64,000 bases of DNA from PALSA-1004 sp041483135 (GTDB lineage Bacteria; Pseudomonadota; Gammaproteobacteria; Burkholderiales; SG8-41): assembly GCA_041483135.1 (NCBI GenBank), contig JBGPFE010000017.1:10504-74503 (forward strand), given 5' to 3'. Positions 17,704-26,165 of this stretch are shown here, in pieces. Positions within the stretch are counted from its first letter, which is position 1; every line of letters begins with the position of its first letter. The position numbers and the translations under genes are program-made. The notes below the pieces were generated by a model. That model had not been told where the DNA came from. It saw nothing but the letters and a program-made list of their open reading frames with translations, and made no database searches.

Positions 17704-19488
17704 ATGGGTTTCCGTGACATCCTCAGACGCTGGCGCGAGCGCCCCGCAGCCGCCCGGGCAACACCGGACGCGGGCGTCGCCGCCGCAGATGCAACGGCGG
17801 CCGCGGAATTAAATCAACAGGGGATGCTGCTGCGGCAACGCGCGCAGTATGCGGAAGCGGAGCGCAGCCTGATGCGTGCCGTCGAGCTCAAGCATGATTT
17901 CGCCGAAGCGCACTTGAATCTGGGGCTGACCTATCTGGACCAGGGCCATCTTGAAGACGCTGCGGACTGCTTTCAGCTTGCGGCTCATTTTGCACCGGGT
18001 CTCGTCGCGGCGCATATCGAGCTGGGCGCGGTGCTTGTGAAGCTCGGGCGTCTCGACGCGGCAGAGACCGCGTACCGTCAGGCGCTCGCGATCAATCCGG
18101 ATTACGGCGAAACCTGGTTGCGCCTCGCCGATGTGCTCAAGGCGCGCGGCGATCTGGACGCTGCGATCGATGGTTACCGCGCCGCGGTTGCCCGCGATCC
18201 GGCATTGGCCGACGCGCATTGCCAGCTCGGTTATGCGCTTTATAAGGCGGGACGATATAACGAGTCGCGCCCGTGTTTCGACGCTGCGCTCATGCTGCGC
18301 CCGGATTTTGCCGAAGCTCATCATAACCTGGGTTTGCTGCTACTCGAGACCGGCTACCCGGCTGAGGCGCTGCGCAGCTTCGAGCGAGCGCTCGCGATAC
18401 ACCCTGACGCTGCAGAAATCCGTGCCTGCGTTGCGCACGCGCTGCGCGACCTCGGGCGCCTGGATGAAGCGCTGATGCATTACGAGGCAGCGCTCGCGCG
18501 GCAACCGGGATTCGCCGACGCTGTGATCAATCGCAGCTATGCGTTGCTGCTGCGCGAGGACTACGCCGCCGGTTGGGCTGAATACGAGCGCCGCTTCGAT
18601 ATCGGCGCGATGCCGCCGCGCGGCTTTCCGTTCGCGCCGTGGCGGGGCGAGCCGCTCGCCGGCAAGCGCATCCTGGTTTACGCCGAGCAGGGGCTGGGTG
18701 ACGAAATCATGTTTGCCTCGTGCCTGCCCGATCTGTTGCGGGTCGCCGGGCACTGCGTAATCGAGTGCAACACGCGGCTCGCAAAGCTGTTCCGACGCTC
18801 ATTTCCCCGCGCTCATGTACATGGTGCGGGCAAAGATGACGACCAGGGGTGGGTCACGGAGTTGCCGCCGCTGGACTGCCAGGTCGCGATCGGGTCGCTT
18901 CCATCGTACTTTCGGCGCTCACCCACCGATTTTCCACCGCACCGTGGCTATCTCGCAGCCGACGCGGCGCGAGTCGGCCACTGGCGCCGCGAGCTTGCCG
19001 CCGGTTCCGCGCTGCGGGTGGGCATTGCATGGCGCGGCGGCTCGCTGCGCTCACGGCAGTTCACGCGTTCGATCGCATTGCCGCAGTGGCTGCCATTGTT
19101 GCGGCAGCGCGGAGCGGCGTTTTACGCGCTGCAATATGGCGATACCGCGGCAGAACTCGCGCAGATGCATGCTCAACACGGTGTATCCGTCCGCCATCTC
19201 GGAAACGCGAGCGACGATCTCGACGAACTCGCGGCAATCATCAGTGCGCTCGATCTCGTGGTCAGCGTCGACAACACGATCGCTCATCTCGCGGGTGCCC
19301 TGGGACAAACGGTGTGGACGCTGCTGCCGTTCAGCACCGAGTGGCGCTATCCGCGCAGCGGGGAGGCCATGCCCTGGTACCCTTCCGCACGCCTGTTCAG
19401 ACAAATTCAACCGCTTGACTGGATGCCGGTGATGGAGCGCGCAGTCCATGCATTGCAAACGGATTTCGCGGCGTGCTCGATCGCTTGA
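17704..19488 (+). CDS. TPR protein with C-terminal GT9-like domain (array member 3)
   Basis: A 594-aa paralogue with the longest TPR region, about eight units from about 35 to 310. The start is the ATG at 17704 (MGFRDILRRWRERP); the frame stays open upstream, but that part lies inside the methyltransferase gene. The GT9-like half begins VYAEQGLGDEIMFASCLP and has GIAWRGGSLRS, SVDNTIAHLAGALG and MPWYPSARLFRQ. Its end overlaps the start of the next paralogue by 16 bases, so the two are co-translated. Confidence 0.8.
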   Translation: MGFRDILRRWRERPAAARATPDAGVAAADATAAAELNQQGMLLRQRAQYAEAERSLMRAVELKHDFAEAHLNLGLTYLDQGHLEDAADCFQLAAHFAPGLVAAHIELGAVLVKLGRLDAAETAYRQALAINPDYGETWLRLADVLKARGDLDAAIDGYRAAVARDPALADAHCQLGYALYKAGRYNESRPCFDAALMLRPDFAEAHHNLGLLLLETGYPAEALRSFERALAIHPDAAEIRACVAHALRDLGRLDEALMHYEAALARQPGFADAVINRSYALLLREDYAAGWAEYERRFDIGAMPPRGFPFAPWRGEPLAGKRILVYAEQGLGDEIMFASCLPDLLRVAGHCVIECNTRLAKLFRRSFPRAHVHGAGKDDDQGWVTELPPLDCQVAIGSLPSYFRRSPTDFPPHRGYLAADAARVGHWRRELAAGSALRVGIAWRGGSLRSRQFTRSIALPQWLPLLRQRGAAFYALQYGDTAAELAQMHAQHGVSVRHLGNASDDLDELAAIISALDLVVSVDNTIAHLAGALGQTVWTLLPFSTEWRYPRSGEAMPWYPSARLFRQIQPLDWMPVMERAVHALQTDFAACSIA

Positions 19489-21158
19489 TGCGCTGGTTAA
19501 GCCCGGCCCCGGCGCGGGACCCCACGACTGCGGGGGTCGAAGTGCCGGCGCCGGCGCATGCAGCGGCGGCTATTGCAGCCTATTCGCGAGGCGTCGAATA
19601 TTTCCGGCGCGGCGAGTTCGAGCTGGCGGCGCAGGCCTTCAAGCAGGCGCTCGAGCTCAAGCACAACCTGGCGGAGGCGCATTTTTATCTCGGCCTGATA
19701 TCCCGCAAGCAGTCACAGCTCGAAGACGCGAGTGACCGCCTGTTGCTGGCAACGGCTTTCAAGCCGGATTTCGCAGAGGCCTGGTTTTATCTTGGCGTCG
19801 TCGACCTCGGTTGCAAGCGATACGATGCGGCGCGCCGCAATTTCGAAACCGCCCTGCGGCTCAAGCCGGATTACGCCGAGGCGCACAACAGCTATGCGAA
19901 ACTGTGCGAGGAGCTGGAACAAATCGGCGACGCTATTGCCCATATCAGAACGGCGCTGCAGCTCAAGCCCGACTTCGCGCTCGCTTATTGCAATCTGGCC
20001 CGCCTCACGCTGCGTGACTCGCTCGATGCCGATGCCGCGCTGCATTACGCGAGAACCGCGGTCAGCTTGCGGCCGCAGCTTGCTGAAGCACACAGTTGCC
20101 TCGCGCAGATCCTGCAATTCCAGTGCCGCTGCGAAGAAGCCGTCGCGGAATGCGGGATCGCGCTGGAGCTCGATCCCGCAGCCTCTCACACGCGCATGAT
20201 CCGGGCGCTTGCCGCGCTGATGCTCGGGGATTTTGCGGCGGGCTGGCGCGACTACGAGGAACGCAAAAAAGTTTACCCCATCTATGCGGTCAGGAAATTC
20301 CCTTACCCGGAGTGGAACGGCACTCCGCTGTCGGGCCGGCGGCTGCTGGTCTACCATGAGCAGGGCCTCGGCGACGAAATCATGTTTGCCTCATGCCTGC
20401 CCGATTTGCTGGCGCTGGGCGGGCACTGCATCGTCGAGTGCTCGTCCAAACTCGAGCCGTTGTTTCGGCGCTCCTTTCCGGCGGCGACAGTCATCGCTGC
20501 CGATCAAACATCTCCCGACATGTCGTACCTGAACGCGCTGCCGCGCTGCGACTGGCAGGTAGCGGCGGGTTCCCTGCCCCGATATTTTCGGCGACACCGG
20601 GACGACTTTCCCCGTTCCGCGGGTTATCTGGTCGCCGCTGCCGACCGGATAGACCACTGGCGCGCGCGGTTGCAGCGGCTGGGCCCGGCGTCTAAAGTGG
20701 GTTTGTCGTGGCGCGGCGGTGCTCTGCATACCAACCAGCCGAATCGCTCAATTGACCTGGAACGATTGGCGCCGCTGCTGAAAATGCCGGGTTGCGAATT
20801 TGTCAGCCTGCAATACGGCGATTGCCGTGCCGAACTCGATGGCCTGCATGAGCGACTGGGCGTGCGCGTGCAACATTGGGCGGAGGCGATCGAAGACTAT
20901 GCCGAGACGGCAGCGTTGGTGAGTGCGCTCGATCTGATAATAACCGTCGACACTTCGGCCGCCCATTTGAGCGGCGCACTGGGCCGGCCGACCTGGGTGT
21001 TGGTGCCGGCGAACGCGGAATGGCGCTACATGGTGACGGGCGACCGTATGCCGTGGTATCCGACGATGCGTTTGTTCCGTCGCGCCCACGGCGCCGGCTG
21101 GGAGCCGGTGATCGAACGCGTAGCAGCCGAACTTGCCGGCATTGCGCGCCGAACGTGA
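19473..21158 (+). CDS. TPR protein with C-terminal GT9-like domain (array member 4)
   Basis: A 561-aa paralogue. I prefer the GTG at 19473 (MLDRLMRWLSPAP) because it restores the hydrophobic/basic leader of the family; an ATG at 19488, overlapping the previous stop as TGATG, is the alternative. About six TPRs (30-250) precede VYHEQGLGDEIMFASCLP, GLSWRGGALHT, TVDTSAAHLSGALG and MPWYPTMRLFRR. In one TPR linker the pattern is Cys-rich (CLAQILQFQCRCEEAVAECG), unlike the other copies. Confidence 0.8.
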   Translation: MLDRLMRWLSPAPARDPTTAGVEVPAPAHAAAAIAAYSRGVEYFRRGEFELAAQAFKQALELKHNLAEAHFYLGLISRKQSQLEDASDRLLLATAFKPDFAEAWFYLGVVDLGCKRYDAARRNFETALRLKPDYAEAHNSYAKLCEELEQIGDAIAHIRTALQLKPDFALAYCNLARLTLRDSLDADAALHYARTAVSLRPQLAEAHSCLAQILQFQCRCEEAVAECGIALELDPAASHTRMIRALAALMLGDFAAGWRDYEERKKVYPIYAVRKFPYPEWNGTPLSGRRLLVYHEQGLGDEIMFASCLPDLLALGGHCIVECSSKLEPLFRRSFPAATVIAADQTSPDMSYLNALPRCDWQVAAGSLPRYFRRHRDDFPRSAGYLVAAADRIDHWRARLQRLGPASKVGLSWRGGALHTNQPNRSIDLERLAPLLKMPGCEFVSLQYGDCRAELDGLHERLGVRVQHWAEAIEDYAETAALVSALDLIITVDTSAAHLSGALGRPTWVLVPANAEWRYMVTGDRMPWYPTMRLFRRAHGAGWEPVIERVAAELAGIARRT

Positions 21159-21197
21159 GGGTGCGTTGGTGAATCCATTGGCGCAAGGGGCCGCGGC

Positions 21198-22802
21198 ATG
21201 AGCCTCGGCGAGTGGCTCACGGCGCTGCTGCGTCGCGTTGGCGCGGGCCGACAGCCTGCTCCGGCTGCCGTCGAGGCGTTGCCGGTATTGCTGCCGGACG
21301 AAGAAAAAGACCGCACCGCGAGCGCCGCTTTTGATGCGGGTAAAGCGGCGTTCCGGGCCAAAGACTATGCCACGGCGATCGATTGCTTCAAAACGGTGAT
21401 CGAGCTGCGGTACGACGATGCGGATGCCCACAATTATCTTGGCCTAAGCCATCTTGAGCAGGGCGCCCATGAAGACGCCGCCGACTGTTTTTTGCTCGCG
21501 ATCCATTACCGCCCGCAGTTTCCGCAAGCGTTCTATAACATGGCGCTGGCCGCGCACCGGCGCGGGGATCTTGCGCAAGCTGTTACCTGCCTCGAACAGG
21601 CAATCAGTCTGAAACCGGATTTTGCCGGCGCCTACAGCACCCTTGGCTACTTACTGAGCCACCAACTCGGTGACTTTGCACGCGGCGCCGAGCACATCAG
21701 GACGGCGTTGCGGCTGAGCCCGACCGATCCCGATGTGCTTTGCAACTACGGCATGGTGCTCACGCAGGAAGGACGGCCGGAGGAAGCGCTCGCGATTTGC
21801 GACCAGCTTCTTGCCGCCCATCCGGATATGCACGAGGCGCGCCTGAACCGCGCGCTGGCCGCGCTCAAGCTGGGTCGTTTTGCCGAGGCGTGGCCCGATT
21901 ACGAGGCGCGCAAGCTTGCGCGCGGCAATTACATGCCCCGCGCGCTGCCGCTTCCAGAGTGGCGGGGGCAGCTGCTGCGCGACAAAAAGCTGCTGGTTTA
22001 TGCCGAACAGGGTCTCGGCGACCAGATCATGTTCGCTTCCTGCCTGCCCGACTTGCTGCCGCAGGTTGGCGGTTGCGTGGTGGAGTGCACGCCGCCGCTG
22101 GTGCCGATTTTCAGGCGCTCCTTCCCGACCGCGCGGATAGAGTCCCAGGCGCAAGGTGATGCCAGACTGGCCAGCCTGGTGCAATCCGCGCGCTTTGATT
22201 ATCAAGTTGCGATCGGCAGCCTGGCCGGATATTTCCGCAGGGACCGGGCCGAGTTTCCGCTGCACGCGGGCTACCTGCATGCGGATGCTGCGCGGGTTGC
22301 TTACTGGCAAGATCGCCTGAGCGCATTGGGCCCGGGCCTGAAAGTCGGAATCTCGTGGTTCGGCGGGGCAGCCTCAACCCGTCGCGATACCCGCTCGATG
22401 CACTTGCAGGATTGGCTGCCGCTGCTGGCGCAACCCGCGTGTTGTTTTGTCAGCGTGCAATACGGCAAAGTGAATAGTGAGCTGGCAACGTTGTCACGCG
22501 CGCACCGGGTTAAAATTCACGCATGGGGTGAAGCAATTGACGACTACGACGAAACGGCGGCGCTGGTGACGGCGCTCGATCTGGTGATCTCGGTTCAAAC
22601 TGCGATCGTGCATCTGGCGGGGGCGCTCGGCAAACCCGCCTGGGTCATGCTGCCGGCGGCGTCCGAATGGCGTTATCTGGAGCGCGGCGATACGATGCCA
22701 TGGTATCCGAGCGTGCGTCTGCTGCGCCAGCCGCGACTCGGCGACTGGCAACCGGTCATCGCACGCGTCGCGCAGGACCTCGCACAATACGCAAGGCGCT
22801 AA
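21198..22802 (+). CDS. TPR protein with C-terminal GT9-like domain (array member 5)
   Basis: A 534-aa paralogue: leader MSLGEWLTALLRRVG, then about five TPRs (45-230). The catalytic-type region begins VYAEQGLGDQIMFASCLP; the usual Glu after GLGD is Gln here and in member 6. Further blocks are GISWFGGAAST, SVQTAIVHLAGALG and MPWYPSVRLLRQ. The replacement of VDN by VQT/VCT before the A-H-L-A/S-G-A-L-G block in members 1, 5 and 6 defines a subgroup, perhaps with another donor sugar. Two bases separate it from the next gene. Confidence 0.8.
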   Translation: MSLGEWLTALLRRVGAGRQPAPAAVEALPVLLPDEEKDRTASAAFDAGKAAFRAKDYATAIDCFKTVIELRYDDADAHNYLGLSHLEQGAHEDAADCFLLAIHYRPQFPQAFYNMALAAHRRGDLAQAVTCLEQAISLKPDFAGAYSTLGYLLSHQLGDFARGAEHIRTALRLSPTDPDVLCNYGMVLTQEGRPEEALAICDQLLAAHPDMHEARLNRALAALKLGRFAEAWPDYEARKLARGNYMPRALPLPEWRGQLLRDKKLLVYAEQGLGDQIMFASCLPDLLPQVGGCVVECTPPLVPIFRRSFPTARIESQAQGDARLASLVQSARFDYQVAIGSLAGYFRRDRAEFPLHAGYLHADAARVAYWQDRLSALGPGLKVGISWFGGAASTRRDTRSMHLQDWLPLLAQPACCFVSVQYGKVNSELATLSRAHRVKIHAWGEAIDDYDETAALVTALDLVISVQTAIVHLAGALGKPAWVMLPAASEWRYLERGDTMPWYPSVRLLRQPRLGDWQPVIARVAQDLAQYARR

Positions 22803-22804
22803 GC

Positions 22805-24364
22805 GTGCTCTGGACAGTCATAAAGCGCATCACCCGCGAAGCATTGCGCGCCCCGGATGGAGACTTGCGTGATGGCGCGTTAAAAGCGGGTATCGCATGT
22901 TTGAATGCCGGTAAGCTTGATGACGCGCGACGGCATTTCAGTGAGGCGCTTGCCGCGGCGCCCGGGAATTTCGATGCATTATTCCATCTGGGGTTGACCG
23001 AAGCGCGTAGCGGGCACCTGGATGCCGCGCAGCAGTTGCTGGAAGCGGCGCGCGCGCGGCGTGACGACGCGGGCGTGCACAACGCGCTCGGCAATATCCA
23101 TCGCTTGCGCGGGCAGTTGGATGCGGCGGTGGCGGGCTACCGACGGGCATTAGAATTGGACGGCGAGCATATCGCCGCTCTCGTGAATCTCGGTCTCTCG
23201 TTGCGCGATCAGGGTGATCCTGAACAGGCGCTGCCCATTCTCGAGCACGCGCTGCGGCTTGCGCCTGATCATGTTGACGCGCTATTCAACACGGCGCTTG
23301 CATCGATCGATACCGGCGCGAGCGAAGCCGCCTACGTCCTGCTCGGACGGGTGCTCGAGCTCGATGCAGATCATGCCGAAGCTCACACGCAGCGCGGATT
23401 TCTGCTTCTCAGGCGCGGCGATTTCGCCGCAGGGTGGCGCGAATATGCGTGGCGTATGCGCGCCCCTGACTGGGGCGCCCAAGCGCAATACTCGTATCCG
23501 CATTGGCAGGGTGAGTCATTGTCCGGGAAAAGCGTGTTGGTGAGGGCGGAGCAGGGATTAGGCGATCAGATCATGTTCGCGTCATGTCTGCCGGAGGTGC
23601 TGTCTCAAGCGCGGCATACTGTTATCGAATGTGACCCGCGGCTTGCCGGATTGTTCGCGCGATCCTTCCCTGCCGCCGCAGTTTACCGCTATCGCGTGAG
23701 CGGCGAGCCCGACTGGCTGCCGGAACAGGCACCGGATTTCCAGGTCCATGGCGGCAGCCTGCCGGGCGTTCTGCGTAATCGCACCGCAGACTTTCCGCGT
23801 CACAGGGGTTACCTCGTGCCCGATCCTGCGCGCGTTGCCGCATGGCGTGCACGGCTTGCCGCACTCGGCCCCGGACTCAATATCGGCATCGCCTGGCGCG
23901 GCGGCACACCGCGCACGCGCCAGGCGGCGCGCTCGCTTACGCTCGATACGCTGTTGCCTATCCTGTCGCTGCCGCAAGCGAATTTCGTATCGCTGCAATA
24001 CGATCCGAGCAGCGATGAGATCACAACTCAACGCGTGCGCCACGGCGTCACGATCCACGAATGGCCGCAGAAAATTGCCGATATGGACGAAACGGCGGCG
24101 TTGGTCGCGAGCCTGGATCTCGTGATCACGGTGTGCACGACGGTTGCCCATATGAGCGGCGCGCTTGCTAAAACAGCATGGGTTATGGTACCTGTGGTCG
24201 CGGAATGGCGTTATCTCGAGCGCGGCGTGACGATACCGTGGTATCCGGCGCTGCGTCTGTTCCGCCAGCAGCGGCGCGGTGAGTGGAGCGACGTGATAGC
24301 GGCAGTGCACGCGGAGCTGCAAGATTGGGCCGGCACGCCCGGCGCCAGGACGCGAGACGCGTAG
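22805..24364 (+). CDS. TPR protein with C-terminal GT9-like domain (array member 6)
   Basis: A 519-aa paralogue. The start is the GTG at 22805, two bases after the preceding stop (MLWTVIKRITREALRAP); a longer frame exists upstream but overlaps the preceding gene. About five TPRs (30-210) lead into VRAEQGLGDQIMFASCLP, GIAWRGGTPRT, TVCTTVAHMSGALA and IPWYPALRLFRQQ. As in member 5, GLGDQ replaces GLGDE. It closes the run of TPR-glycosyltransferases before the TylF-like methyltransferase. Confidence 0.8.
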   Translation: MLWTVIKRITREALRAPDGDLRDGALKAGIACLNAGKLDDARRHFSEALAAAPGNFDALFHLGLTEARSGHLDAAQQLLEAARARRDDAGVHNALGNIHRLRGQLDAAVAGYRRALELDGEHIAALVNLGLSLRDQGDPEQALPILEHALRLAPDHVDALFNTALASIDTGASEAAYVLLGRVLELDADHAEAHTQRGFLLLRRGDFAAGWREYAWRMRAPDWGAQAQYSYPHWQGESLSGKSVLVRAEQGLGDQIMFASCLPEVLSQARHTVIECDPRLAGLFARSFPAAAVYRYRVSGEPDWLPEQAPDFQVHGGSLPGVLRNRTADFPRHRGYLVPDPARVAAWRARLAALGPGLNIGIAWRGGTPRTRQAARSLTLDTLLPILSLPQANFVSLQYDPSSDEITTQRVRHGVTIHEWPQKIADMDETAALVASLDLVITVCTTVAHMSGALAKTAWVMVPVVAEWRYLERGVTIPWYPALRLFRQQRRGEWSDVIAAVHAELQDWAGTPGARTRDA

Positions 24365-24410
24365 TGATCAGGTCAGGCATTCGCGTGCCGATTCATGTAC
24401 GAGGGGGCAC

Positions 24411-25184
24411 ATGCTGAAAAGTCTGCTGCAGCAGGTATGGAATAGTATGCGCGGGGCGGGCGCGGCTGGTCCGGCGCCGGGCGCGAATGTGCAGCAGACT
24501 CCCCGCGAGGCGCAGGAAGCGTTACTTGCGTTGCTGCGCGCACCGATGCCGCATCCCAAGCGTATCGACTATGAGATGGTCGCATGGCTGCTGGCGTCGT
24601 CGAGCTCGGCGGAGTATCTGATACAGCGAATGATGAGCGCGGAAAACTTCGTGCATGCCGGCCCGCTGCTCGATTTTGCTCTTGAGCGGTGCACGCTGGA
24701 CGGCTTGATCATGGAGTTCGGCGTTTTTCGAGGCGCGTCGCTGCGCGCGATCGCACGACGCGTTACGCAGGAGGTCCACGGTTTCGATTCGTTCGAAGGC
24801 CTGCCGCGGGACTGGACTTATTTCCAGAAGCAGGGAAGATTTTCGCTGCAAGGACAGGCGCCACAATTCGAGGAAGCCAACATCCGCGTGCATCAAGGAT
24901 GGTTCGACCAGACGTTGCCGCCATTTTTAGCGCAGCATCCGGGGCCGGCGCGTTTTATTCATATCGATTGCGACATTTACGCCTCTACTCGCACGGTGCT
25001 GGAGTTGCTCAAACCGCGCATCGTCAGCGGCACGGTGATCGTATTCGACGAATATCTAAATTATCCGGGATGGCAACAACACGAGTACAGGGCGTTCCAG
25101 GAGTTTGTGGCACAGGCCGGGATAGCCTATCGCTACATCGGCTTTGCTTCTTCGGACTACGCGGTGGCGGTCCAAGTGGCATGA
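24411..25184 (+). CDS. TylF/MycF-like methyltransferase
   Basis: A 257-aa protein resembling macrocin-O-methyltransferase-type enzymes, which O-methylate sugar hydroxyls using SAM and a divalent metal. Visible motifs: LIMEFGVFRGASLRAIA (SAM loop), VHGFDSFEGLP, FIHIDCDIYASTR (metal-ligand Asp residues) and VIVFDEYLNYPGW. The first 14 residues, MLKSLLQQVWNSMR, copy the hydrophobic/basic leader of the TPR-glycosyltransferases although there are no TPRs, suggesting a shared location. The ATG is preceded by GAGGGGG. It is the last gene of the array before the pilins. Confidence 0.8.
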   Translation: MLKSLLQQVWNSMRGAGAAGPAPGANVQQTPREAQEALLALLRAPMPHPKRIDYEMVAWLLASSSSAEYLIQRMMSAENFVHAGPLLDFALERCTLDGLIMEFGVFRGASLRAIARRVTQEVHGFDSFEGLPRDWTYFQKQGRFSLQGQAPQFEEANIRVHQGWFDQTLPPFLAQHPGPARFIHIDCDIYASTRTVLELLKPRIVSGTVIVFDEYLNYPGWQQHEYRAFQEFVAQAGIAYRYIGFASSDYAVAVQVA

Positions 25185-25215
25185 GTTGCGGATCACTGCC
25201 CGGCAGGTTACTGCA

Positions 25216-25234
25216 CCTGACGCTAAACGTCAGG
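25216..25234 (+). terminator. Possible terminator-type hairpin after the array
   Basis: CCTGACG and CGTCAGG form a perfect 7-bp stem with a CTAAA loop, 31 bases after the methyltransferase stop. There is no T-run directly behind it, so intrinsic termination is doubtful; it may be an mRNA 3' end stabiliser. Confidence 0.35.
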
Positions 25235-25487
25235 ATTGGTCGCTTTATAGCAGGCCAGGCGATATTGCGGCGCAGCAACGCCACCGTGTCCTTTTCACAT
25301 TGTGGCAAATAGTCCGGGTATCTCGTCGAGCAAGGTTAAATGGGTGATTTGCCGCAGGATGGAAAGCGCGTTAGAGCGTAAAGCGGCACACAGTGCCTGC
25401 GCCGGGTCGTTTTCAAGCCGGTGTGGCGAGTCGCATTTGTGCATCCTGGCTATTGATAAATAAGGAGAAAACCGGGTTTCTTAAGAA

Positions 25488-25503
25488 TGGTATGGAACTT
25501 GCT
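25488..25503 (+). promoter_or_regulatory. Sigma-54 (RpoN) promoter of the first pilin gene
   Basis: TGGTATGGAACTTGCT matches the sigma-54 consensus TGGYAYG-N4-TTGCW at every defined position, with GG at 25489-25490 and GC at 25501-25502 spaced by 10 bases. Transcription would begin near 25514, leaving a leader of about 55 bases with an AAGGAG ribosome site. Pilin genes are classical RpoN/PilR targets in Proteobacteria, which supports the call. Confidence 0.85.
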
Positions 25504-25568
25504 GCAGGTCTATGTGCAAGTTCTAAAATTGCTGTTTTTGGCGCTTGTAACTTCTTAAGGAGATTTTC

Positions 25569-25988
25569 ATGAAGCGTATACAACGGGGTTTCACCCTGAT
25601 TGAATTGATGATCGTGGTGGCGATCATCGGTATTCTGGCGGCGGTCGCGCTGCCGGCGTATCAGGACTACACCATCCGTGCGAAGGTGACAGAGCTAGTG
25701 CTGGCGGCGAGTGGCTTCAAAACCACGATTGCCGAGAAATCGCAGTCCGACGGCACGCTGGCAAGTGCCGGTGTTGGCTTGACGGTAACAAGCGGCGGTC
25801 GAATCATTACTGGCAGCGTAACTACCGCAGGTTTGATTACCGTCATCGGTTCGTCTACGACGCTCGGCACCGACGTGACGATCATACTGACGCCGTCGAT
25901 CAACCCCGGTGGACGTATCGCGTGGCAATGCGGAACCGGCAATACCACATCGACGTTCAAGTATGTGCCGGCCGAATGCCGTCACTGA
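25569..25988 (+). CDS. pilA: Type IV pilin (PilA-like), copy 1
   Basis: A 139-aa major-pilin-like protein. The prepilin peptidase site is MKRIQRG before FTLIELMIVVAIIGILAAVA, with Glu at position 5 of the mature protein for assembly. The mature domain is small and Thr/Ser/Gly-rich, and a C-terminal Cys pair (WQCGTG and PAECRH) would form the disulfide loop. The many Ser/Thr residues offer O-glycosylation sites, relevant to the OGT-like enzymes upstream. AAGGAG lies upstream of the ATG. It is followed by a terminator and a second, very similar pilin. Confidence 0.93.
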   Translation: MKRIQRGFTLIELMIVVAIIGILAAVALPAYQDYTIRAKVTELVLAASGFKTTIAEKSQSDGTLASAGVGLTVTSGGRIITGSVTTAGLITVIGSSTTLGTDVTIILTPSINPGGRIAWQCGTGNTTSTFKYVPAECRH

Positions 25989-26031
25989 TACTTGGTTTGC
26001 GGGATCCGGTGCAGGCTGCCGGTTGAGACAG

Positions 26032-26064
26032 ACAGCCCCTCCTCGCGAGGGGCTGTTTGTTTTC
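26032..26064 (+). terminator. Rho-independent terminator after pilin copy 1
   Basis: A perfect 10-bp stem (ACAGCCCCTC / GAGGGGCTGT, 26032-26056) with a 5-base loop is followed by TTGTTTTCT. It ends the first pilin transcript, so each pilin is a separate transcription unit. Confidence 0.88.
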
Positions 26065-26101
26065 TCTTGCGTTGCATTGAGTAATTTTCAAACGATCAGG
26101 C

Positions 26102-26117
26102 TGGCACAGGCCTTGCA
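26102..26117 (+). promoter_or_regulatory. Sigma-54 (RpoN) promoter of the second pilin gene
   Basis: TGGCACAGGCCTTGCA has GG at 26103-26104 and GC at 26115-26116 with 10-base spacing, the sigma-54 signature. The expected start of transcription is near 26128, about 38 bases before the ATG at 26166. Confidence 0.85.
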
Positions 26118-26165
26118 CTGACCATAATAACAACGAGTTTCTCAAACGGGGCGGGAGTGGTTGCA

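Larger units (their letters stand above)
25185..25568. other. 384-base gap between the glycan array and the first pilin
   Basis: No gene is supported. The gap holds a hairpin at 25216-25234 near the array end and the pilin sigma-54 promoter at 25488-25503, each listed separately. The rest has no feature I can name. Confidence 0.6.
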
